This document shows, piece by piece, positions 1-6,697 of a DNA stretch of 8,150 nucleotides. Each line of letters opens with the position of its first letter. Within the stretch, counting starts at the first letter, position 1. This DNA is from Bacteroidales bacterium UBA4347 (lineage in GTDB: Bacteria; Bacteroidota; Bacteroidia; Bacteroidales; P3). The stretch is from NCBI GenBank assembly GCA_002394185.1, contig DGTB01000196.1, forward strand, positions 1 through 8,150, read 5' to 3'. Below the pieces are notes generated by a model, which was not told the DNA's origin, did no database searches, and saw only the letters and a list, made by a program, of their open reading frames with translations. The translations under genes and the position numbers were made by a program.

Positions 1-680
1 TAGAACTTGAGGGCGTTGCCGCCGGTGGTGGTTTCCGGATTGCCGAACATGATGCCGATCTTCTCACGCAGCTGGTTGATGAAGATGCAGCAGCAGTTGG
101 TCTTGCTGATGGTGGCCGTCAGCTTGCGCATGGCCTGGCTCATCAGGCGCGCCTGCAGACCCACCTTGCTGTCGCCCATGTCGCCGTCGATCTCGGCCTT
201 GGGCGTCAGGGCGGCCACGGAGTCGATAACGATGATGTCGATGGCTCCCGAACGGATCAGGTTGTCGGCAATCTCGAGGGCCTGCTCGCCGTTGTCGGGC
301 TGCGAAACGAGGAGGTTGTTCACGTCCACACCCAGTTTCTTGGCATAGAAGCTGTCGAAGGCATGCTCGGCGTCGATGAATGCGGCGATGCCGCCGTTCT
401 TCTGGCACTCGGCGATGGCATGGATGGCCAGGGTGGTCTTACCGGAACTCTCGGGACCGTAGATCTCGATGACGCGTCCGCGGGGGAATCCGCCCACGCC
501 CAGGGCCATGTCCAGGCTGATGCTGCCGGTCGAGATAACGTCCAGCTGCTCGTCCGGACGGTCGCCCAGCTTCATGATGGAGCCCTTGCCGTAGCTCTTC
601 TCAATCTTGTCCAGCGTGCTCTGCAGAATCTTCAGCTTTTCCAGCTTCATCGCATCGGCGTCGTTCACTTCTTTTGCCAT
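1..680 (-). CDS. recA: RecA recombinase, 3' end cut off by window edge
   Basis: RecA forms ATP-dependent filaments on single-stranded DNA and catalyses strand exchange; in many bacteria it also triggers LexA self-cleavage. The 226 N-terminal residues are visible; the family is usually about 340-350 residues, so roughly the last third is outside the window. Visible motifs: the STGSISLD segment at about 50-57, Walker A GPESSGKT at 75-82, the FIDAEHAFD block at 101-109 carrying the catalytic-type Glu105, Walker B IIVIDS at about 149-154, loop L1 (EIDGDMGDS) at about 163-171, and loop L2 beginning at FGNPETTTGG (about 212-221). Three consecutive cysteines at 196-198 precede IFINQLREK. The start ATG at 680-678 gives the N-terminus MAKEVNDADAMK, and an extra N-terminal ~9 residues relative to E. 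coli is normal outside Proteobacteria. No Shine-Dalgarno is seen upstream, as expected for Bacteroidota. It has its own promoter (735-765) and is separated from the upstream gene by 186 bases. Identification is very secure. Confidence 0.98.
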   Translation of the reverse strand, partial: MAKEVNDADAMKLEKLKILQSTLDKIEKSYGKGSIMKLGDRPDEQLDVISTGSISLDMALGVGGFPRGRVIEIYGPESSGKTTLAIHAIAECQKNGGIAAFIDAEHAFDSFYAKKLGVDVNNLLVSQPDNGEQALEIADNLIRSGAIDIIVIDSVAALTPKAEIDGDMGDSKVGLQARLMSQAMRKLTATISKTNCCCIFINQLREKIGIMFGNPETTTGGNALKF

Positions 681-734
681 AATGTTCAATCGTTTAATGT
701 GTTATTATTTATGTTTGCTTGTTGTCAATAGGTG

Positions 735-765
735 CAAAGATACGCATAAATGTCGAAACGGCAAA
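735..765 (-). promoter_or_regulatory. recA promoter, Bacteroidota type
   Basis: On the minus strand TTTG (plus 762-765) is followed after exactly 19 bases by TATCTTTG (plus 735-742). This matches the Bacteroidota primary-sigma consensus of TTTG near -33 and TAnnTTTG near -7. Transcription should begin about 5-8 bases further on, giving a leader of about 50 AT-rich bases before the recA ATG at 680. The match is seen in the sequence; activity is inferred. Confidence 0.8.
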
Positions 766-782
766 ATGTTTTTTGCCGTTTC
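755..782. promoter_or_regulatory. Perfect 12-bp inverted repeat over the recA -33 element
   Basis: Arms GAAACGGCAAAA (755-766) and TTTTGCCGTTTC (771-782) are perfect reverse complements around a 4-base spacer. The left arm contains the -33 element (762-765) of the recA promoter. The sequence after the hairpin on the minus strand (GACATTTATG) has no T-run, so a rho-independent terminator for the upstream gene is unlikely. The position suits an operator where a dimeric regulator would block or alter RNA polymerase binding. It does not resemble the classical LexA boxes of E. coli (CTGT-N8-ACAG) or Gram-positives (GAAC-N4-GTTC) in spacing. A DNA-damage role is inference only. Confidence 0.5.
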
Positions 783-866
783 ACTATAAAAAGTCTATAT
801 TCCAATAATTTAGTAGATAACGCCGTCATCCCACATACATTTCACTTGGCAAAATATTTTTCAGTT

Positions 867-2921
867 TCACTCCCCGAAGATGTCCGACTGCTTCAGCAGG
901 CGGACGGTGTGCTGCTTGCCGTCGGCGGTGGTGAGGGTGAGGAGGTAGGTGGCTTGGGGGCGGGAGGTGAGGTCGAGAGAGTAGCGGTTGGGGCCGTCGG
1001 GGGTGAGGCGGACTTCTTCGCGGCGGCCCATTATATCGGTGAGCCACGCGGTGGCAACCCCGTTTTCAACTTTCAACTCTCCGCTTTCAACTCTAATCTT
1101 CACGCTCTGCCGGAAGGGGTTGGGGTATGCCACGAAAGCGTTTCCACCCTCCTCCAACGTGATGCTCACATTGCCCGTGTCGCCTGAATATACATACGGT
1201 GTCATAAACGCCGTGTCAATGTATTTTGCGGTGTATGCCAAGCTATGACCATTGCTGTTAAGTGAAATGTCGCCGAATGTCATATCTGAGGATGTATAGC
1301 CAGAAATATAAAGGATACTATCTTTTAGGCAGAGACTTGTGCTTGGCTCGGCGTATTGTTGGGTCGCAGAATTAAAATCAATGTATTGCAAGGGGGCGCC
1401 GTTATAGTCCCATATGTAGATTCCCTTTCCAGCCTGTGATTGTTCAACATTAATAGTCTGATTTTGAAACTGAATGTCGTTTTGGTATGCAATGGGGGCA
1501 AACACTCGGTTTTTCTTGCAGATAATACTGGAATAATGAGGAATACGGCCTCGCATGGTGGTCATCGTTGAAGACCTAGCATATCCATATGAGACGAAAC
1601 GGCCAGTCTCTTTGTCAAAGCGTAGTACTATAGCATTCTTTTGCAATTCGATTTCGGTTGAGTCAATGTAAAATACTTCATTATTATTATTGAATACCGA
1701 CGAGGAAACAAATATAGACGAAGAATCTTCGTCTATCGTCATGGAATGAAAAATCCCATGACGATAGATAAGCCGCAAGTCTCCTGCCAGTTCTCCATAC
1801 TCTATCTGTTTGATATAAATTGGAATCAATGTGCTATCGTATTTCAATATAAAAGTGTTCTGATAGGCAGATGTATGCAATACCAGAGAAGGTGCATCTT
1901 TAACTATACATTCACTATTGGTGGTTGTTCCAGCTGTATGATTGCAGACATACAGACATCCTACGGAATCAATAATCATCTTCCCTAGAGTTTCGAAACT
2001 GTTCCATGGGGTATTCCCTTCAAAAAGGTATTGAAAATGCAAAAGAGTATTAAAATGAGGGGCAAATTTCACTATTCTGTAATTTGCAGATGTGGGGGTG
2101 TTTTGAGGATAAATACAGAAGCGAGGCTGTCCGTCAACAATGAACACAACTCCAGTTAGCAGTCCATTTTCTACAGAGTGATAGTTATATACTGAGTCAT
2201 CAAGAAGAGATACCATGTCCACCGCCGCATGACCCATATAAATATTTCCTTCTCTATCAATGCAGAATGGACCTTGCTGTAAGGCATCACAGACAATAAT
2301 GTTTGTGTCTATAGCATTACCACTTTGACGGTCCAACGTGACAAGATTGTCATTTTCATCTCTATATGCTATTTGCAAGAAATGATGTTCTAAAAGGTTT
2401 CCATCTAAATCCAATATAGCCATAATGGTTACAGCATTGGTGCTTACGCCATCCAGTGTCAATAGAGGTGAACCATTATCTCCCGTAATCAGTGTGTCAA
2501 GATAATATAAATACTTATCGGAAGACCGTGGTATACAAACCTGCCCCATAAAATACAATGCGCTATCTCCAATTATTTGGATGTCTGTTATATTGCATGG
2601 AGCGTAGTCGTTGGCATGTAAAACTTTTTTCCACACGACCTGCCCATTTGGAGAGAACTTGACAATTGCTGCGTTTGGATTGTCTGCTGATGCCCCATTG
2701 GGCATGAACGGCAGCAGGTCTTGGCCGTCAATGGTGGCGCCGTTGGCGAACTGTCCTGCAACATAGAGGTTGCCGTGGGAATCGGTGACGGAACTGACGA
2801 TGTAGTTCCAGAATTTGCCCGTCGGTTCCTGCCCGGAGTAGGTCTTCACCCAGTCGAAATGCTGGGCATGGGCGGCGAGGGCGGCGAGGGTGAGCATCGC
2901 CAAAAGGAGTGTCTTTTTCAT
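867..2921 (-). CDS. Secreted beta-propeller-like protein with T9SS type A sorting domain
   Basis: I do not recognise a specific function. The 684-residue product starts with a signal peptide (residues 1-20: KK, then a Leu/Ala-rich core, cleavage expected after AHA at 19). The body (about 21-590) shows recurring pairs of motifs: DSHGNLYVAGQF (47-58), DREGNIYMG (222-230), DSVGCLYVC (318-326) and KDSILYISGY (533-542), alternating with outer-strand motifs IVKFSPNG (86-93), IVKFAPHF (283-290), ILKYD (358-362) and VLRFDKETG (432-440). This is the pattern of SBBP/NHL-like beta-propeller blades. Residues 597-684 form a T9SS type A C-terminal domain: AYPNPF, a DIMGR block at 629-633, YSLDL, then YLLTLTTADGKQHTVRLLKQ. 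The protein is therefore probably exported by Sec and then the type IX system, and released or attached to the cell surface. I chose ATG 2921-2919 because it places the signal peptide at the N-terminus; upstream in-frame ATGs (2993, 2945) add a charged tail. Codons for about residues 75-575 are AT-rich, unlike both ends of the gene. Confidence 0.85.
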   Translation of the reverse strand: MKKTLLLAMLTLAALAAHAQHFDWVKTYSGQEPTGKFWNYIVSSVTDSHGNLYVAGQFANGATIDGQDLLPFMPNGASADNPNAAIVKFSPNGQVVWKKVLHANDYAPCNITDIQIIGDSALYFMGQVCIPRSSDKYLYYLDTLITGDNGSPLLTLDGVSTNAVTIMAILDLDGNLLEHHFLQIAYRDENDNLVTLDRQSGNAIDTNIIVCDALQQGPFCIDREGNIYMGHAAVDMVSLLDDSVYNYHSVENGLLTGVVFIVDGQPRFCIYPQNTPTSANYRIVKFAPHFNTLLHFQYLFEGNTPWNSFETLGKMIIDSVGCLYVCNHTAGTTTNSECIVKDAPSLVLHTSAYQNTFILKYDSTLIPIYIKQIEYGELAGDLRLIYRHGIFHSMTIDEDSSSIFVSSSVFNNNNEVFYIDSTEIELQKNAIVLRFDKETGRFVSYGYARSSTMTTMRGRIPHYSSIICKKNRVFAPIAYQNDIQFQNQTINVEQSQAGKGIYIWDYNGAPLQYIDFNSATQQYAEPSTSLCLKDSILYISGYTSSDMTFGDISLNSNGHSLAYTAKYIDTAFMTPYVYSGDTGNVSITLEEGGNAFVAYPNPFRQSVKIRVESGELKVENGVATAWLTDIMGRREEVRLTPDGPNRYSLDLTSRPQATYLLTLTTADGKQHTVRLLKQSDIFGE
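1063..1094. repeat. Short direct repeats (CTTTCAACTCT x2) inside the T9SS cargo gene
   Basis: CTTTCAACTCT occurs at 1070-1080 and again at 1084-1094 (period 14), preceded by a partial unit TTTTCAAC at 1063-1070. In the minus reading frame the tract encodes ESGELKVENG within the sorting domain (residues about 612-621), between two beta-strands. From memory, GAGTTGAAAG-type short repeats are frequent in Bacteroidales genomes, both between genes and in gene 3' ends; that part is background knowledge that I could not check here. Confidence 0.6.
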
Positions 2922-2971
2922 TGTGTGTCGTTTTTCGTTAGACATACTATCCGTTCTGACTATATAGACAC

Positions 2972-3008
2972 AAAAAAGGGTGGAAAATTTCACTCACCCC
3001 TCTTTTTT
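2972..3008 (-). terminator. Probable intrinsic terminator after the GH3 lipoprotein gene
   Basis: On the minus strand a GGGTG/CACCC stem (plus 2995-2999 and 2978-2982) closes a 12-base loop and is followed by six T residues (plus 2977-2972). A matching A-run on the other side of the stem (plus 3003-3008 is TTTTTT) lets the helix extend past a 3-base bulge and makes the element look bidirectional. It lies 87 bases past the GH3 stop and 51 bases before the start of the next gene, so it would end the phosphohexomutase-recR-GH3 transcript. The promoter of the next gene must overlap or follow it; I could not find a convincing TAnnTTTG there. Confidence 0.6.
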
Positions 3009-3094
3009 ATGAAATTTTAACACTTCTACACCCCTACATCCATGCCCAGCGGACAGAATGCATCCTCCCGCCGGTGGGGGCGTTTATTGAATGA

Positions 3095-4261
3095 TTAGTT
3101 GCCGGAAATGTCTATTTTCAGGCTACGGATGCGGAGGGCTGACTGGCGGATTCGCTCTTCGCTGACGGTGCCGTCGGCAACGAGTTTCTTGATGACCTTC
3201 ACCACCTTGGGCACCAGGTCGGGGTCGTAGTGGCCGCCGTTGTTGCTCAGGCAAAGCAGGTCGGCACCGGCCTCGAGAGCCATGCGTACGGTCTGCTCCA
3301 GGCTATACTGGCCGCTGATGGCACCCATGGCCAGGTCGTCGGTGACGATGACCCCCTGGAAGCCAAGGGTGTCACGCAGGTAGGAGGTAATCTTCGGCGA
3401 CAGCGAGGCAGGCAGCCCTGCGGGGTCGAGCTGACGGTTGATGACGTGGGCGGTCATTACCATCATACCCCTTCCCCCTTCGGGGACTTCCCCTGTTTCA
3501 GGGGAAGAGCAGAGTGCGCGGTAGGGGGCCAGCTCGCGGCGCTGCCAGGTCTTGGTGACGTCGACCAGGCCCTTGTGGGTGTCTCCCTTGGCGCTGCCGT
3601 GCCCGGGGAAGTGCTTCAGGCAGCTCACAACGCCCTTTGCCCTTTGCTCCTCGATCCACACTTCGCAGCAGCGGGCCACCGCAGCGGTGTCCGCCGAGAA
3701 AGAGCGTTCGATGGCGCCGATAACGGGGCAGGAGGGGTTGACGTTGACGTCGGCCACCGGGGCGAAGTTGAGGTTGATGCCCAGCGAGGCAAGCATCCCG
3801 GCGGTGAGCCGCGCCTGGCTCCGCACGCTGTCGATGCCCAGGGTGGCGCTCCGCTGGGCCGTGAGGGTCTTGGGGAAGCCGTAGCGGGTGCCGAGGCGCG
3901 AGACGTAGCCCCCCTCCTGGTCGATGCCGATGAGCAGGTCGGGGTTCAGGGCCCGCAGCTGGGCGCAGAGGGCTTTCACCTGGCCGACGCTGCGGATGTT
4001 GCGCCCACGGGTGCCCGTGGGGGCGTCGTAGTCGAAGAGGATGACGCTGCCCACATGGTAGTCCCGCAGGTCGCGGTAGATGTGGTCCGTGCTGTCGACG
4101 GCCGTTCCCCGGAAGCCCACGAGGAGCATCTGGCCGATGGCCTCGTCCAATGTGTATTCCGGCGCTCCCGGCACTTCCAGAATCTCCGGAACTTCCGGCC
4201 TTGCAGGCCCTTTGCAGGCCATCAGGCCTATCAGGGCGGTTATCAAGAGTATTGTTTTCAT
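3095..4261 (-). CDS. NagZ-like GH3 beta-N-acetylhexosaminidase, lipoprotein
   Basis: Glycoside hydrolase family 3 enzyme, most likely a beta-N-acetylglucosaminidase acting on peptidoglycan fragments or other GlcNAc glycans. The 388-residue product begins with a lipoprotein signal (MKTILLITALIGLMAC, lipobox LMAC, Cys16), so it should sit in a membrane facing the periplasm or exterior. A Pro/Glu-rich linker (about 18-36) leads into the catalytic barrel. Motifs: LIGIDQEGGYVSRL (110-123), KHFPGHG (216-222) with GDTH (226-229), the His/Asp loop typical of NagZ, and VTDDLAMGAI (306-315), where Asp308 is the expected nucleophile. Only the catalytic domain is present; many Bacteroidota homologues are far longer with a C-terminal beta-lactamase-like domain. 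The ATG at 4261-4259 overlaps the recR stop as ATGA, so translation is probably coupled. The frame is open further upstream to 4702, but that part is recR read in another frame. An inserted segment at residues about 252-265 comes from a palindromic DNA repeat. Substrate specificity is inferred. Confidence 0.93.
   Translation of the reverse strand: MKTILLITALIGLMACKGPARPEVPEILEVPGAPEYTLDEAIGQMLLVGFRGTAVDSTDHIYRDLRDYHVGSVILFDYDAPTGTRGRNIRSVGQVKALCAQLRALNPDLLIGIDQEGGYVSRLGTRYGFPKTLTAQRSATLGIDSVRSQARLTAGMLASLGINLNFAPVADVNVNPSCPVIGAIERSFSADTAAVARCCEVWIEEQRAKGVVSCLKHFPGHGSAKGDTHKGLVDVTKTWQRRELAPYRALCSSPETGEVPEGGRGMMVMTAHVINRQLDPAGLPASLSPKITSYLRDTLGFQGVIVTDDLAMGAISGQYSLEQTVRMALEAGADLLCLSNNGGHYDPDLVPKVVKVIKKLVADGTVSEERIRQSALRIRSLKIDISGN
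3471..3507. repeat. Palindromic GC-rich repeat lying in frame inside the GH3 gene
   Basis: Two small hairpins lie in tandem: CCCC-TTC-GGGG (3475-3485) and CTTCCCCTG-TTT-CAGGGGAAG (3487-3507, 9-bp perfect arms). In the minus frame they encode SSPETGEVPEGGRG, between PYRAL and MMVMTAHV, where GH3/NagZ proteins normally have a short loop. The hairpins and the linker-like product suggest a dispersed palindromic repeat that landed in a surface loop without breaking the frame. Whether other copies exist in the genome cannot be seen here. Confidence 0.55.
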
Positions 4262-4872
4262 CCTTCGAAGGGTATGCGGTGTGCGATGCTGCGGCCGAGG
4301 GTGATCTCGTCGGCGTACTCCAGGCTGTCGCCCACGGCAACGCCGCGCGCCAGGGTGGTCACCTTCACGCCCAGGGGCTGCAGCAGCTTGTTGATGTAGT
4401 AGTTGGTGGTGTCGCCCTCCATGGTGGTGGGCAGGGCCAGGATGACCTCCTCCACCTTGTGGGGCACGCCGGTGCGTACACGCTCGACGAGCGAGGCAAT
4501 CTCCAGGTCGCTGGGGCTGATGCCGTCGATGGGCGAAATGACGCCGCCCAGCACATGGTACAACCCGCGGTACTGCTGCGTGTTCTCCACGGCCATCACG
4601 TCCTGTACGTTCTCCACCACGCATACCAGACCTCGCTGGCGTTTCTCGCTGGCGCAGATGGGGCACACCTCGGTGTCGCTCACGTTGTGGCAATGGCGGC
4701 AACGGTGCAGGTGGGTCTTCAGGTGCATCAGGCTCTCGCTCAGCTCCCGCACCTTCACCTCCTCCTCGTTCATCAGGAACAGCGCATACCGCAGCGCCGA
4801 CCGTTTGCCCACGCCCGGCAGCCCACTCAGCTGCTCCACAGCCTCCTCCAGTATTTTCGACGGTAGGTTCAT
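4258..4872 (-). CDS. recR: Recombination mediator protein RecR
   Basis: RecR works with RecO (and RecF) to load RecA onto SSB-coated single-stranded DNA during gap repair; it forms a ring-shaped clamp around DNA. The product has 204 residues, close to the usual ~200. Domains in order: helix-hairpin-helix LSGLPGVGKRSA (16-27); a four-cysteine zinc finger with Cys58, Cys61, Cys70 and Cys73; a Toprim domain beginning at VCVVENVQDVMAVE (83-96) and including HVLGGVISP (106-114) and PTTMEGDTTNYYI (148-160); and the conserved C-terminal segment LARGVAVGDSLEYADEITLGRSI (174-196). The start ATG 4872-4870 gives the standard MNLPSKILEEAVEQL N-terminus; the frame is open 26 codons upstream, but that lies inside the phosphohexomutase gene. 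The gene starts 5 bases after the phosphohexomutase stop and its TGA overlaps the GH3 ATG, so the three are probably one operon. Identification is secure. Confidence 0.98.
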   Translation of the reverse strand: MNLPSKILEEAVEQLSGLPGVGKRSALRYALFLMNEEEVKVRELSESLMHLKTHLHRCRHCHNVSDTEVCPICASEKRQRGLVCVVENVQDVMAVENTQQYRGLYHVLGGVISPIDGISPSDLEIASLVERVRTGVPHKVEEVILALPTTMEGDTTNYYINKLLQPLGVKVTTLARGVAVGDSLEYADEITLGRSIAHRIPFEG

Positions 4873-4877
4873 TAGCC

Positions 4878-6626
4878 TTACACCAGCTTCATACTCCGCT
4901 TGATGCTCTCGATCTTGGCGTCGAGGGCGTCGTTGGTCTTGTCGAAGCATTCGGGGCAGCAGAGGTCGGCCTTGACGCTGAAGTAGAACTTGATCTTGGG
5001 CTCCGTGCCGCTGGGGCGCACGGTGATCTTGTTGCCCTTGTCGGTGAAGAACTGCAGCACGTTGCTCTTCGGCAGGTCAATCTTGGTCACCTTGCCGGTC
5101 AGCAGGTCCTTGCTCTCCAGCACCTGGTAGTCCTTGATGCAGACAACCTTCTCGCCGTCGATCTCCGCGGGGGGATTGGAGCGGTAGTCGCGCATCATCT
5201 GCTGTATCTCCTCGGCGCCGCTCTTGCCTTTGCGCACCACGCTGACGAGGCCTTCCTTGTAGAATCCGTACTGGAGGTAGATGTCCACCAGCACGTCGAA
5301 GAAGGTCTTGCCCTGCTCCAGCGCCCAGGCTGCTATCTCGGCAATCATCGAGCAGGCGGACACGGCGTCCTTGTCGCGCACAAAGTCGCCAATCATGTAG
5401 CCATAGCTCTCCTCGCCGCCGGCGATGAAGGTCTCCACACCTTCCAGCTCGCGTATCTTGCCGCCGATGAACTTGAAGCCCGTCAGCACGTCGTAGATCT
5501 TGATGCCCGCGCGGGTGGCGATGTCGGCCGGCAGCTCGCTGGTGACGATGGTCTTCACCATGAACTCGTTGCCCGTGAGCAGCTGCTTCTCCTGCCACTG
5601 CTTGACAATATAGTAGAAGAGCACGCTCATCGTCTGGTTGCCGTTGAGCAGCATCCATTCGCCGTCGGGTTTCTTCACGGCCACGCCCACGCGGTCGGCG
5701 TCGGGGTCGCTGGCAAACACTATGTCGGCGTCAATCTCCTTGGCCAGGTCCACGGCCATCTTCATGGCGGCATGCTCTTCGGGGTTGGGGCTGGGGGTGG
5801 TGGGGAAGTTGCCATCGGGAACGGCCTGCGCCTCGACGACATTGACATTGGTGAAGCCCAACTGCTTCAGCATGCGCGGTATGAGCACGATGCCGGTGCC
5901 GTGCAGCGGCGTGTAGACTATCTTCACGTCGTGGTGCTTCTTGATGACCTCGGGGTTCAGCGCGTTCTTCTCCACGCGGGCCAGGTACACCTTGTCCACA
6001 TCCTCGCCGATGATGGTGATGTTCTTCTCGCCACCCTTCATCTTCACATCGGAGACATGCTTGATTTTCAGCACCTCGTCGATAACGGCCGTGTCGTGCG
6101 GCGCCGTCAGCTGGCAGCCGTCGCTCCAGTAGGCCTTGTAGCCATTGTACTCCTTGGGGTTGTGGCTGGCGGTGAGCATGACGCCCGTGTGGCAATGGAA
6201 ATGGCGCACGGCGAAGCTCAGCTCCGGCGTGGGACGCATGGACTCGAAGAGGTAGACCTTGAAACCGTTGGCGGCAAGCACGTTGGCCGTAATCTCGGCA
6301 AACTCGCGGCTGTGGTTGCGGCTGTCGTGGCTGATGGCGGCACGCAGCTCGGCCTCGCCGGCAAACTGCTTCTTCACGTAGTTGGCCAGGCCCTGGGTGG
6401 CCATGGCCACGGTGTACTTGTTCATGCGGTTGGTGCCCACACCCATGATGCCGCGCAAGCCGCCGGTGCCGAATTCCAGGTGGCGGTAGAAGCTCTCGTT
6501 GAGCTCGTTGGGGTTGTTCATCATGTCGCGGATGGCCTGCTTGGTGGCCTCGTCGTATTCGCCTTCGAGCCAAGACTTCACATTCAGCTTGGCACTCTCG
6601 TCGATGTTAAGGGTATTGATGTCCAT
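4878..6626 (-). CDS. Phosphoglucomutase/phosphomannomutase (alpha-D-phosphohexomutase family)
   Basis: Interconverts hexose 1-phosphate and hexose 6-phosphate through a phosphoserine enzyme, feeding nucleotide-sugar, envelope polysaccharide and glycogen synthesis in the cytoplasm. The 582 residues match the long PgcA/PGM2-type branch (about 570-600) rather than the shorter ~460-residue ManB/AlgC type. All four active-site loops are intact: TASHNP (152-157) with the phosphorylated Ser154, the metal-binding DPDADR (307-312), the sugar-specificity loop GGEESYG (403-409), and the phosphate-binding RPSGTEPK (537-544). FGTGGLRGIMG at 52-62 is the N-terminal family signature. Near the C-terminus a small cysteine cluster (CCPEC, 556-560) is not part of the family core. 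The start ATG 6626-6624 gives an ordinary N-terminus; no Shine-Dalgarno is visible. It is the first gene of a probable operon with recR and the GH3 lipoprotein and is divergent from the recombinase gene. Glucose versus mannose preference cannot be told from the sequence. Confidence 0.96.
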   Translation of the reverse strand: MDINTLNIDESAKLNVKSWLEGEYDEATKQAIRDMMNNPNELNESFYRHLEFGTGGLRGIMGVGTNRMNKYTVAMATQGLANYVKKQFAGEAELRAAISHDSRNHSREFAEITANVLAANGFKVYLFESMRPTPELSFAVRHFHCHTGVMLTASHNPKEYNGYKAYWSDGCQLTAPHDTAVIDEVLKIKHVSDVKMKGGEKNITIIGEDVDKVYLARVEKNALNPEVIKKHHDVKIVYTPLHGTGIVLIPRMLKQLGFTNVNVVEAQAVPDGNFPTTPSPNPEEHAAMKMAVDLAKEIDADIVFASDPDADRVGVAVKKPDGEWMLLNGNQTMSVLFYYIVKQWQEKQLLTGNEFMVKTIVTSELPADIATRAGIKIYDVLTGFKFIGGKIRELEGVETFIAGGEESYGYMIGDFVRDKDAVSACSMIAEIAAWALEQGKTFFDVLVDIYLQYGFYKEGLVSVVRKGKSGAEEIQQMMRDYRSNPPAEIDGEKVVCIKDYQVLESKDLLTGKVTKIDLPKSNVLQFFTDKGNKITVRPSGTEPKIKFYFSVKADLCCPECFDKTNDALDAKIESIKRSMKLV

Positions 6627-6661
6627 GGTATAATGTATATTTTGTTTTTATTGCATAACTC

Positions 6662-6692
6662 CAAAAGTGGTTTTTTATTGTGCCGATGCAAT
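6662..6692 (-). promoter_or_regulatory. Weak candidate promoter for the phosphohexomutase operon
   Basis: On the minus strand CACTTTTG (plus 6662-6669) matches TAnnTTTG at all but the first base, and ATTG (plus 6689-6692) lies 19 bases upstream in the -33 position. It is the best candidate in the 121-base divergent spacer for the minus-strand operon, but it is imperfect. Confidence 0.35.
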
Positions 6693-6697
6693 TTTTA

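Noticed and set aside
755..782. The recA-upstream palindrome as a terminator for the T9SS cargo gene
   Set aside because: There is no T-run after the hairpin on the minus strand, and the element overlaps the recA -33 box.
2922..2993. Upstream starts (2993 and 2945) for the T9SS cargo protein
   Set aside because: They would put a hydrophilic, charged stretch before a textbook signal peptide and would run into the probable terminator at 2972-3008.
3230..4399. Long open frame (389 codons) on the plus strand, antisense to the GH3 gene
   Set aside because: It mirrors the GH3 and recR reading frames in GC-rich DNA; the protein is low-complexity (Gly/Val/Ala/His-rich) with no recognisable motif, while the minus-strand proteins have complete catalytic motifs.
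4262..4702. N-terminal extension of the GH3 protein by 147 codons
   Set aside because: This part is recR in another frame; the internal ATG at 4261 starts a proper lipoprotein signal and overlaps the recR stop as ATGA.
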